The translations under genes and the position numbers were made by a program. The notes under the pieces were generated by a model. It searched no databases and had not been told where the DNA came from. It saw only the letters and a program-made list of their open reading frames with translations. DNA of 64,000 nt from Candidatus Obscuribacter sp. Its GTDB lineage: Bacteria; Cyanobacteriota; Vampirovibrionia; Obscuribacterales; Obscuribacteraceae. Positions 38,660-46,991 of this stretch are shown piece by piece. The stretch is from contig JADJQZ010000001.1 in assembly GCA_016712465.1 (NCBI GenBank), positions 1,922,001 through 1,986,000 on the forward strand, given 5' to 3'. The first letter of the stretch is position 1. Every line of letters begins with the position of its first letter.

Positions 38660-39264
38660 AGATGTCCTCGCAGGGTGTTGAAAACGTTGACTGAACTCCA
38701 TGACCGATTGAGTTTTGTTCTTATGCCCCGACAGTTTAGACCGTGCGCAATCTCCGCGAGGGTTTCCCCTGCCGCCTTCCGTCTTGCCATGTCTGCCTTG
38801 ATTGCCTGCTCCACAATGTTGATTGAGAGAAGACCGCTTACAAGGTCATAACCAAATGGTGGGGTTCCCTTGAATTGTTTCTGTTTTTGCTGTTGCTCCA
38901 ATAGAACAGTATGGCTGGGTTTCTGGGTAGGCTTGATGCAACCTTGGAAATTACCAGAAGCTGCTTGAATGGATAGGAGCTTCTTCCCGTGCTGTCTCAG
39001 CAGTTCTCTCGTCTCGTGCACACTGATACCCTTAGCTTCTAGACAATCAAGCGAGTAGACTAGCAAGCCATCAGACAGTCTAAGAGTCGCTGTCTGTAGT
39101 GCAAATTCAAATGACCTTCCACGGCAGGCATCTGCGGAACTGGATTCCTCAAAGAAGATGGACTCATACTGGCTCTTACGGCAGTATTCCTTGGCTGCCT
39201 CTTGCTGTGCCGGGATAGACTCGATGCCGTCACCCTCGAATAGATACACTGACACTTTCATCAT
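38656..39264 (-). CDS. Serine recombinase paralogue lacking catalytic residues
   Basis: The 202-residue protein follows the resolvase layout, VYLFEGDG ... QQEAAKEYC ... GLLVYSLDCLEAKG ... PPFGYDL ... LNCRGIRTKLNRSW, but the Ser nucleophile (YLFEG for YxRVS) and the DRLxR arginines (DCLEA) are missing. The gene overlaps its neighbours on both sides by 4 bp (ATGA). Retention of the C-terminal domain while the active site is lost argues for a structural or DNA-binding role. Confidence 0.72.
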   Translation of the reverse strand: MMKVSVYLFEGDGIESIPAQQEAAKEYCRKSQYESIFFEESSSADACRGRSFEFALQTATLRLSDGLLVYSLDCLEAKGISVHETRELLRQHGKKLLSIQAASGNFQGCIKPTQKPSHTVLLEQQQKQKQFKGTPPFGYDLVSGLLSINIVEQAIKADMARRKAAGETLAEIAHGLNCRGIRTKLNRSWSSVNVFNTLRGHL

Positions 39265-39557
39265 CGGTAATGCGCCTCTTCTTTTGCTTCTTTTACTTTG
39301 GCTGCTAGCCAGGCTAAGTCTAGTTCTAGGAATTCTAAACAGCGAATGTAATCACCCAGACACATTGCGTCTGCATACCGGAGGAAATCTCTTCCGACCA
39401 CCTGCTCAGCAGAGTATTTACTGATACCCAATGCAAGTGCCAAGGATCTGACGCTATCAATCCCTCGGCAGTTGAGGTGGCGAACCAGTTCTGTGTCAAA
39501 GTAGTGGATATCTTTCAAACCCTCGAAGCTGACACCGGAAACGGAGACTAGGTACAT
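39261..39557 (-). CDS. Small XRE-like helix-turn-helix protein
   Basis: About 98 residues. The segment SLALALGISKYSAEQVVG has the spacing of an XRE/Cro helix-turn-helix, and the end LELDLAWLAAKV fits a regulator's last helix. The ATG at 39557 (GGTGA upstream) is preferred to TTG 39575. First gene of the recombinase operon; the perfect palindrome at 39838-39855 in the upstream divergent region is a natural operator candidate. Confidence 0.5.
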   Translation of the reverse strand: MYLVSVSGVSFEGLKDIHYFDTELVRHLNCRGIDSVRSLALALGISKYSAEQVVGRDFLRYADAMCLGDYIRCLEFLELDLAWLAAKVKEAKEEAHYR

Positions 39558-39837
39558 GGTTTCACCGCACTGCAAAGCCAGAGCGCTGCCGCTCTATTTC
39601 TGCCCGACTGGAATAACAAAGACGCTTCTGACTTTAAGTGAGTGCTGCCGGTATTGCAATCCCACCGTAGAATTCCTTAAGGGCGAGATGGGATATGTTT
39701 TGTAGTAAATACATTCGTGCTGCTCGCGTGTTTCGCTGTGAGGCATTTGATCGTTTCGTTGGTGAATTCAATGTACCCCATAATTCTCGATTAATGGAGT
39801 GCAAGATTTAATCAAAAGGCGCATCCCGAGCCAGGTG

Positions 39838-39855
39838 TGTAGCACCGGTGCTACA
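39838..39855. promoter_or_regulatory. 18-bp perfect palindrome, candidate operator
   Basis: TGTAGCACCGGTGCTACA is identical to its reverse complement. It lies between the divergent recombinase operon and the OLD gene, so one bound protein could control both. A TAGAAT (39887-39892) follows toward the OLD gene. Apart from this, 39576-39922 shows no gene. Confidence 0.6.
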
Positions 39856-39922
39856 TTCTCTTGTCCGAGTGAAGAGTTGTGGCGGTTAGAATAGTTCGGC
39901 GTGCTTTTGGGGGAGAAGTGTC

Positions 39923-41791
39923 TTGTTCATTACAAACATTGGGTTTGGTGGTTACAGAAGTTTTGGCAATGGTATCTCATGGCTCGAAGACTTAAAGAAG
40001 GTAAATCTTCTTATCGGCGCCAATAACAGTGGCAAGTCAAATGTTCTGAGATATATATACGAAAGATTGTATTCAGTAGAGGACTTCTTGGGCTCAGGTA
40101 GCAAGCTCCAAGTATTCTCGCCAGAAGACTGTTGTAGGTTCACGACCACCAATGTTATTGAGGTGGGTCTAGTTTGCAGGTATTCACGAAGTGGCAGCAT
40201 GAGCGAGTATCTTCTGAATGCTAATCGTGCTTCAAGGTCGCAGAAACTTCTTAGGGATGTAGAGCCTAGAATTACCGAGGGGCTGGAGCTCCGTTTCTAC
40301 TACGATCTGAGATTGTCTCAGGGGATAACAGCTGTCTCTGCACCACAGGTAGTTCCCTCTTTTGAGTCATTGCTTACGCAGTTGATACCAGCGCATGAGT
40401 TGCGAGGCTGGGGAAATATTTCAGATGAGCTGGCGGATTGTAAAGATGTGTGGGCGGGACTTTCCCGGTTTGCAAAAAATAAGAAAGGCAAGCGTCCAGT
40501 CTCGCTTTTGACTGCTCACCGGAAGTTAACTAGTGATGTAGAAAGCAACCAGACACTGCTATCTGGCGTCGGCTTGATCCGTACAATCGGCACATGGATA
40601 AATTACATAGGAACGGACGTTCTTTCCAGATCCAAAGGAGAGAGACTCGAACAATTTGTCAGAGCGGTGACTGGTTACTCAGATGCCAAACTGAGATTAG
40701 TTAAGCAAGATTCTCAGATTGAGATTGAGCTTGGCGATGAGAGCTTTAGTTTGGAAGATATGGCTACAGGACTTCATGAATTGGTTCTGCTTGCCGCATA
40801 TTGTACTGAAATTGAAGAATCTGTGATTTGCTTGGAGGAACCGGAGACGCATCTGCATCCAACGTGGCAGCGGGCCTTAATAGATTACCTACAGAACAAA
40901 ACTAGTAATCAGTATTTCATTGCGACGCACTCTGCTCATATTATTGATATTCCCGATGTGCCGGTGTTCCAGGTAAGAAGAGACGGTAGCTACAGTATCG
41001 TGAGTAAGATTGACTGCGATGACCATGCCCTTGATAGCCTGCGGCAATTGGGTTATAGAGCCTCGGATTTATTACAGGCGAACTATGTTCTCTGGGTAGA
41101 GGGTCCGTCAGATAGGCTGTATTTGCTTTATTGGCTAAAGCTTGTTTTGCCGGAGCTAAAGGAGGGGGTTCATTTTTCTGTTATGTATTACGGTGGCTCA
41201 ATGCTGGGTCACCTGTCTGGGCTTCAAATGGATGAAGATCCTGAAGCTTTCAGCTCGCGCGTTCCAGAGCCGATTCTGCTCAGCAGACTGAATCAACATT
41301 TTGGTGTGGTCATGGATAGTGACTGGACTTCAGCCGTACCTCCCGCGAGCACAGATCAGAAATGGGTGACAAAGCAGAAGTGCAAGCAGGAGTTGGAGTC
41401 TAAGCATAAGTTTGCCTGGATTACGCACGGCAGAACCATTGAAAATTACTGTGTTGTGGAAGACTTGGAAGCTGCGGTCAGAAAAATGAATGATAGGCAC
41501 AAGTATGTTTCGCCTGCTGATATCTATCAGCCCGCTTACCAGTTTGTTAACACCAAAAAAAATAAAGTTGAGGATAAGGTATCTCTCGCGAACGCTTACG
41601 TCCAAGTGCAGAAAGAGTTGGTTGATGCGCAGTTCTCAAGCGAGAATACCAGTGACGATTTCAAAGCCAAAAGAGATTTCTTGATCGAGAGGCTTAAGAA
41701 AGAGCCCACTGGCAAGCTTTACGACCATCTGGTAGAGCTTGCCAATGCAATCCATAAAGCGCAGGGCAAGCCTATTCCCCCATCCGCATGA
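39923..41791 (+). CDS. OLD-family ATP-dependent nuclease
   Basis: The 622-residue protein has an SMC/ABC-like ATPase (Walker A GANNSGKS, residues 32-39; Walker B ICLEEPETHLHP with Glu305-Glu306; IATHSAH) and a C-terminal Toprim domain with Glu393 in LWVEGPSDR and Asp465/Asp467 in VVMDSD. That is the OLD arrangement: ATPase plus DNA-cleaving Toprim. P2 Old excludes other phages, and GajA of Gabija is a relative, but no gajB-like helicase is adjacent. The TTG start is backed by a GGGGGAG tract. Its 3' end overlaps the convergent 1047-codon gene by 20 bp. Confidence 0.88.
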   Translation: MFITNIGFGGYRSFGNGISWLEDLKKVNLLIGANNSGKSNVLRYIYERLYSVEDFLGSGSKLQVFSPEDCCRFTTTNVIEVGLVCRYSRSGSMSEYLLNANRASRSQKLLRDVEPRITEGLELRFYYDLRLSQGITAVSAPQVVPSFESLLTQLIPAHELRGWGNISDELADCKDVWAGLSRFAKNKKGKRPVSLLTAHRKLTSDVESNQTLLSGVGLIRTIGTWINYIGTDVLSRSKGERLEQFVRAVTGYSDAKLRLVKQDSQIEIELGDESFSLEDMATGLHELVLLAAYCTEIEESVICLEEPETHLHPTWQRALIDYLQNKTSNQYFIATHSAHIIDIPDVPVFQVRRDGSYSIVSKIDCDDHALDSLRQLGYRASDLLQANYVLWVEGPSDRLYLLYWLKLVLPELKEGVHFSVMYYGGSMLGHLSGLQMDEDPEAFSSRVPEPILLSRLNQHFGVVMDSDWTSAVPPASTDQKWVTKQKCKQELESKHKFAWITHGRTIENYCVVEDLEAAVRKMNDRHKYVSPADIYQPAYQFVNTKKNKVEDKVSLANAYVQVQKELVDAQFSSENTSDDFKAKRDFLIERLKKEPTGKLYDHLVELANAIHKAQGKPIPPSA

Positions 41792-44700
41792 CCGCTCTAA
41801 GTAAGGCTCTGTTATTGGCAATCTTGCTCTTCATGTCTCTGGCTCTGTCCCCGGCAGTGTACTCGATAGGCGTTACATTCACGGTCTGCTGAATCACAAG
41901 CTGGAGCCAGTCAAAGGATTTCTTGACCTGCTTGGTAGTGGCGTCACGTTTAGGGGCACTGACAAATGGCGTCGACATTTGAGATCGCTGTCCACCGCTG
42001 TGAATCTTTTCTGCGAATGTCTCTAGCTGTCTCTCAAGTGGCCCGAAGAACTGCCGCATAGCCAATGTTAGATAGTCCGGCATCGGTCTCACTGGCTGAG
42101 CCTCACCGCTTCTCGCTCTGCCGGTAACTACATCCACCGGTCTGAACTGTTCCCCATATTGTCCTTGGACCAGTCTGGGGTCTTTGAAGTCCTGTAGGGT
42201 CATCGTGTTTAGTCTGCTGCCGATAATGAAGGCTAACTGAAGCGGCGCGACAAGCAGCGACGGTACCCGCTTGTCTCCTTGCCCGGCAAAGAGCTGTTGA
42301 GCGTAAGCGGCTAAATCACCAACAGAGGTGAGCGGGTTGAAGGCGTCCTTCTTAATCAAGAGGTTGCCGCCATTCGGTCCCTTCATTTCAATCGCCACCC
42401 CGCCCTTTAGAGTACTTGGTGCCAAGGGGTCAGCCATGTATTCTTCGGCGAGTCTGCCAACCTGCTGGGTTATCATCCACTTGTAAGGATTGCCGCCCGG
42501 TAAGCGAGATGTGTATTGGCTGATATACACCAGCCACGATGGGAATGGAGTGAGCCTTCCAAGTAAGCGCATTATTGGCTTACCTGACAGCGCTCTGAAG
42601 TTACCACAGGCTTTCAATACTTCTTTGTTGACATTGTTCAGGGCAACCTGGTCAAACATAAGTGATTCAATAGCGGCAATTGATTTTTCAGTTGAGAGCA
42701 TGTCCCTGACCACTTGCCCGATAGGTGCGTCTTTCTCGGCTATTTTCATGAAGTAGAAGATACCGGCTTTTGCTCTGATGAAACTATCGTATAGCTGGGC
42801 TCTTGCCAGGTTGAAGCTTACGAAATTGTCGTAAGCAGCTACCATGCCGGTGAACGGGTTTCGTTTGGGATTTAGCAGGGCTGAAGCTGTCGGGTTTGCA
42901 TTCCTTGCGAAATCGATGGCTTCCTTCAGATACTGTTTACCAGTGACTTCCTTCATGATTATGTCTTCAGCAATGTTGGCTGGGATGGCATTTCTGACGG
43001 ATTCCTTGCAGGCAAGCCGCCAGGCAAGGAGGCTGATAACGAAGTCTCTTGGTCCATTGATGGAAACATATTCGAGCATTCCAGCCTGCTGAACTCCTTG
43101 CGCCTCAGCGTATGTCAGGTTGCCGCCAAGCATGTACCGTTTCGACAAGGCTATGCTTTCGTCATAGTGCTTGAGGATTCTGTTGGGGAAGTTTGCCTTT
43201 GGTGTAATGGCTTGGGAGAAAACCTTGAGAGCTGATGCAAAGGTCTTATCCAGGTAAATCACTTTTGGAAATGATGTGAGAATGAGCTTCTCGATCTCTT
43301 CAATTGATGCAACTGCCTGGGGGAGTTCGCCAAGGATGCTTCTAGCCATCTCTTGTGCGTCAACAGCTATGAGTCCCTTTGCCTGGAGTTCTGCCTCTGT
43401 CATCGCTGCGATTTGCTTAGAGCCAGGATCAGGCGCATTCTTTAGCCAGTCAAGGTCAACTGCTTTGTCTATGGTTGCCTGAAGTACCTTCTCATAGGCA
43501 TGGTGAAGTTGCCCAATCTGTAGCCATCTTGTGCGAAGGGAGTCAAAGTGAGAGGTTATTGAGTTCTCACCCGCTGTCTGTTTGGTTTTCAGATAGCCAG
43601 CTTTCTTCTCCATCTTTTTCTTGATGGCTTTGTGTATCTCATCGAGCTGTTCTTGCAATAGCTGTTTGCTGGCTATGTCTGGCGCTTGTTCAATTCTTGA
43701 CCTCATCTCAAGACCTTGATTCTTTAGAGCCTCGATTTCTTTCTGAAGCGCTAACTCTTGGAGGGCTCGCTTGTCAGTCAGTTTGTCCTTAATCCTGGTA
43801 GGGTCGGCTGTCACCCCTTCCATCTCAAACTTGCGAACGTGAGGCGAGTATTGGGGGAAGATGCCTTTACCTTCAAGAGTGGCTTTCGTTTGAGCCAATA
43901 GTCTGGATTGTTCTTCGCCATCTAGCGCTTGCCATGATTTGGTGTCTAAGCCGGTTAGTTTAATTGTTGCCGGTTGGTATTTGTCCATGGCTAGTGCTGA
44001 TTCATCGACAAGACCAGTAATCCTCTGGCGCATTACGCCGGAATATTGTTCAGCTACAGCTAGGTACTTTTGGATAGCTTCAGGGATGCCTTTGCCAGAC
44101 AGCAAATCGGGATGCCAACCCTCGGCATAGGCTTGAACTTGCCCTCGAATGTTTTTGGGAATCTTTCGCCAGGATGTTCCGACCTCTGCCAGAAATTTAT
44201 TGTCTTCATCAATCATGGCATCAGCAAATTGTTGCTGCATTTTGCTGGCCTGGTTGACTTGTTTAACCTTCTGGGTGGCTTTGCTAGCAGCCTCGCCTAT
44301 TGCATCTGCCGCACTTTCTGCCGCCTGCCCGGCAGACCGAACAACCGGGTTTGTCGATTCTTGCGCTTTCGTTACTACTTCACCGGCTTTCTGTACCCCG
44401 TTCTGAAGCGCACTCTTTGCAAATGCCTGGGTTTTAGCCATTGCACTCTGAACAGCTTCCGTCTTCGAGATTGCGCCTGCCGCTTTTCCAAGCCCGAGAG
44501 GTTTGGCGGCTGGCAGCAAATCAAAGGCAGTATTGAGCGGGTGAGCTGCTACCTGCTTGAGCACATTCGCCGGTTGTCCAGTCAGGAATGGGTCAACATA
44601 GGCTTGCTTATAGTTATTCACCATACCCATTGCCATTGAGCCAGCTAGCCCGATGTCGCCAAGGTCTGGTGCTGTGCCTATGAGGTTGGTTCTCAGTAGC

Positions 44701-44915
44701 GGCTTTCCTAGCGGTGCCTGAGGGTCATGTAGAGGTAATGCTTCCAATCCCCTTGCAATACCAGCGCTGCCGATAGTGCCCAAGCCTTTGAATATTTCGC
44801 CAGCGTCTTGCCAGGCGTTCCCGGCGATATCTTCAGCAGTATCAATTGGTCTGCCATCATAGAGATTGATTGGCTTGCCATTGTATTGAATGGTCCCAGT
44901 GAATTTGTCAGTCAT
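41772..44915 (-). CDS. Very large phage-like protein of unknown function
   Basis: The 1047-residue protein is Ala-rich and mostly helical, with amphipathic segments near 110-220 (AAGAISKTEA, AADAIGEAASKA), a charged coiled coil near 375-440 and a long middle region with KRYMLGGNLTYAEAQGVQQ. Large helical Ala-rich proteins of this type occur as internal or ejection proteins of short-tailed phages and as polyvalent proteins in mobile elements; I cannot assign a family. It lies 5 bp after the 634-residue gene, so the two are co-transcribed. Confidence 0.65.
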   Translation of the reverse strand: MTDKFTGTIQYNGKPINLYDGRPIDTAEDIAGNAWQDAGEIFKGLGTIGSAGIARGLEALPLHDPQAPLGKPLLRTNLIGTAPDLGDIGLAGSMAMGMVNNYKQAYVDPFLTGQPANVLKQVAAHPLNTAFDLLPAAKPLGLGKAAGAISKTEAVQSAMAKTQAFAKSALQNGVQKAGEVVTKAQESTNPVVRSAGQAAESAADAIGEAASKATQKVKQVNQASKMQQQFADAMIDEDNKFLAEVGTSWRKIPKNIRGQVQAYAEGWHPDLLSGKGIPEAIQKYLAVAEQYSGVMRQRITGLVDESALAMDKYQPATIKLTGLDTKSWQALDGEEQSRLLAQTKATLEGKGIFPQYSPHVRKFEMEGVTADPTRIKDKLTDKRALQELALQKEIEALKNQGLEMRSRIEQAPDIASKQLLQEQLDEIHKAIKKKMEKKAGYLKTKQTAGENSITSHFDSLRTRWLQIGQLHHAYEKVLQATIDKAVDLDWLKNAPDPGSKQIAAMTEAELQAKGLIAVDAQEMARSILGELPQAVASIEEIEKLILTSFPKVIYLDKTFASALKVFSQAITPKANFPNRILKHYDESIALSKRYMLGGNLTYAEAQGVQQAGMLEYVSINGPRDFVISLLAWRLACKESVRNAIPANIAEDIIMKEVTGKQYLKEAIDFARNANPTASALLNPKRNPFTGMVAAYDNFVSFNLARAQLYDSFIRAKAGIFYFMKIAEKDAPIGQVVRDMLSTEKSIAAIESLMFDQVALNNVNKEVLKACGNFRALSGKPIMRLLGRLTPFPSWLVYISQYTSRLPGGNPYKWMITQQVGRLAEEYMADPLAPSTLKGGVAIEMKGPNGGNLLIKKDAFNPLTSVGDLAAYAQQLFAGQGDKRVPSLLVAPLQLAFIIGSRLNTMTLQDFKDPRLVQGQYGEQFRPVDVVTGRARSGEAQPVRPMPDYLTLAMRQFFGPLERQLETFAEKIHSGGQRSQMSTPFVSAPKRDATTKQVKKSFDWLQLVIQQTVNVTPIEYTAGDRARDMKSKIANNRALLRAVMRMGE

Positions 44916-44920
44916 TCGAT

Positions 44921-46822
44921 TTATTCTCCAGCGATGGCGGGTGCATTGTTAAAACTAAGTGGCTGACCATTGAAGTATTTAGGGTCTAGTGGTGGCAATT
45001 GTTGGGCATTTTGCCAGGGTCTCTTGGGTTGTGACCTTGGCAAGGGCTCCTGTGTCGATGGGCTATGATTCAGGGTCTCTTCAATCGACTTGAGCAATGT
45101 AGCGGCAACCTTCTGGCTGTTAGGGTCAGTGGCATTGAGCGAGAGAGTTGCCAGAGCCGTTGCCATGCGGGCGGCGGCTTCCTGAGGAACGGCTTGCCCT
45201 TCCAGCCTGGTCCTGTATGTCTCTTCAATGATTTTCTTGTTTTCTAGGTCGGCTTTTGCAATCATGGCTTTTCTCGTTTCCCTGCTTACAATCATCTTGG
45301 AGATGCCATCCATAGCTTTTGCGATGGCTTCCCACCTTTCATATTTGGCGATCTTCTGTCTCTGGGTCAGATTGAATTTATTGGTGGCTGCCTCTGTATC
45401 AGTCAATCCAGCTTGAGCCTCTGTCAGACCTGCCTGTGCATTGGTCTCAGCAATGTGAGCCTTCAGAAGACCGAGCTCATATGGGAGCATCTGTTGCAGT
45501 TTCGCCAAGTCAAACGCTTTCTGCCTTGTAGCGATTGCTGCTTGCCGTTGCTCTTCTGCTGCATTCGGGTCTTGCACCTGTGAAAGCCCCCAGATATCAG
45601 CTTCATTGAGACCAAGAGTTCTGGCAGCACCTCTAATCATGGCTGTCTTTTGCCTGTTAACAACAGGTGCGAAGACTGGTCTGCCTGTCTGGTCAATCTG
45701 GCCAGTTTCACCAATCACGGTAGGCGGAAGCAGGAACGCTCTTGATAGCAGTTCCATGCTTTGAGCAGCATCAAGAATTTTCTTGTCTTCCTGGTCAAGC
45801 ATAAAGTTCAACACTGCAAGAGCCCCCTGGTTGAATGCTTGGTGAGCCACTCTGCTGTCAGCACCCATCTGTTGCATCATCTCTCTGTTGGCATTGATGA
45901 CACCCGGCATCATGGTTTGCAGCATCGTTACTTTACTGTTTAAGTCCGTTTTGTAGCGGTCTTCGGCAGCTTGCAACATACCGGCGCGAGCATTAGCCTG
46001 TCCGCGCATTGCCCAGACGCCTTGAGCGATTGGCGCCATCAGCTTGCCTGCTAAGGTTTTATGTTGCCTCTGCATCGGCGGTATGAACGTGTCGGGGCTA
46101 GGCATGTAGTCGTTTCTGTCAGACAGCATATCGATTGCCGTCTGAGGCAGTGTTCGAATGTCCTGGGCTGGCAAAGACTGGTAGTAGTTAACTTGTGCTG
46201 GGCGTTCAATAAATGGATTTGGCATTCCCATTTGTGAGATGTCTGGAGCTGGCAGCATCTCAGGCATATTACCCATGTTGCCGCCAAGCTGATACGGTTG
46301 CCCGGTTGTCGTTGGGGCTGCTGGCAGCATTGTTCCTGAATAGCCGTACGCGCCATCACTCACAGTATCCATCTGCGGGGTGCCGCCAGGTGCAAAGGTA
46401 ATTTGTGGATTGGCGGCTATCAATTGATCGGCACCGTAGTTGCGACCACCGATATTGATCATGCCGGGCTGTTGTTCCGGTGTAAAGTTTGGCATGTTGG
46501 GAAACTGCATTGGTGCAAGATTCATCGTGGCAGACGACTGCAATACAGGCGTGTTGTTCACATTGATGGCAGGCTCACTGCCACCGGTAGATACAGGCAG
46601 TGTGGGCACGGAGGCTGAATAGCTTTGTACCGGCACAGTGTATGCGGGCTGATAACTCACACCCAAGTCAAACGCAGGCATGGCAGGAGGCGGCGACCAT
46701 GCGGGGCCGTAAGTAGCAAGGTAAGCTTGCTGTGCCTGATACGGGTCATACGTTGGACTATTCAAGTACGCAGGACTATTAAAATTGTTGGCTGACGCAC
46801 TACCCGATAGAGTTAGACTCAT
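44921..46822 (-). CDS. Phage-like structural or internal protein candidate
   Basis: About 633 residues. The first 260 are rich in Pro, Asn, Gln, Tyr and Met and look disordered; the rest is helical with a repeated Ala/Gln/Thr stretch, ETNAQAGLTEAQAGLTDTEA, of a kind seen in phage tail-internal proteins. The ATG at 46822 has AAAGGAGA with correct spacing, better than 46843. No family is recognised. Paired with the gene at 41772. Confidence 0.62.
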   Translation of the reverse strand: MSLTLSGSASANNFNSPAYLNSPTYDPYQAQQAYLATYGPAWSPPPAMPAFDLGVSYQPAYTVPVQSYSASVPTLPVSTGGSEPAINVNNTPVLQSSATMNLAPMQFPNMPNFTPEQQPGMINIGGRNYGADQLIAANPQITFAPGGTPQMDTVSDGAYGYSGTMLPAAPTTTGQPYQLGGNMGNMPEMLPAPDISQMGMPNPFIERPAQVNYYQSLPAQDIRTLPQTAIDMLSDRNDYMPSPDTFIPPMQRQHKTLAGKLMAPIAQGVWAMRGQANARAGMLQAAEDRYKTDLNSKVTMLQTMMPGVINANREMMQQMGADSRVAHQAFNQGALAVLNFMLDQEDKKILDAAQSMELLSRAFLLPPTVIGETGQIDQTGRPVFAPVVNRQKTAMIRGAARTLGLNEADIWGLSQVQDPNAAEEQRQAAIATRQKAFDLAKLQQMLPYELGLLKAHIAETNAQAGLTEAQAGLTDTEAATNKFNLTQRQKIAKYERWEAIAKAMDGISKMIVSRETRKAMIAKADLENKKIIEETYRTRLEGQAVPQEAAARMATALATLSLNATDPNSQKVAATLLKSIEETLNHSPSTQEPLPRSQPKRPWQNAQQLPPLDPKYFNGQPLSFNNAPAIAGE

Positions 46823-46885
46823 GGATTCTCTCCTTTGAAGCATAGAAGTAATATAACTTGGAAAAGCGCATAAATACTGGGTTTC

Positions 46886-46991
46886 TTATGCAATCACCAG
46901 GGAGATCACATTGTCACCTTTGTCACCCTGATTATTGAAAATCGACTGAAAGTTAGTGATGGTCATTGTCTCCTTTGTCACCTTTGTCACC
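46886..46991. repeat. TTGTCACC iteron-like repeats over a 26-codon mini-ORF
   Basis: TTGTCACC occurs at 46911, 46920, 46975 and 46984, as two pairs each with a 9-bp period; a variant (TTGTCTCC) lies at 46967. An 18-bp block, 46964-46981, recurs inverted at 33537-33554. On the minus strand the block contains AAAGGAGACAATG, opening a 26-codon ORF (46966 to 46886, starting MTITNFQ). Iterons, an operator or a translational leader are all possible. Confidence 0.45.

Noticed and set aside
32813..39264. IS607-type transposon as explanation of the serine recombinases
   Set aside because: No TnpB is present, the recombinase domain follows the catalytic domain (the reverse of IS607 TnpA), and there are several paralogues.
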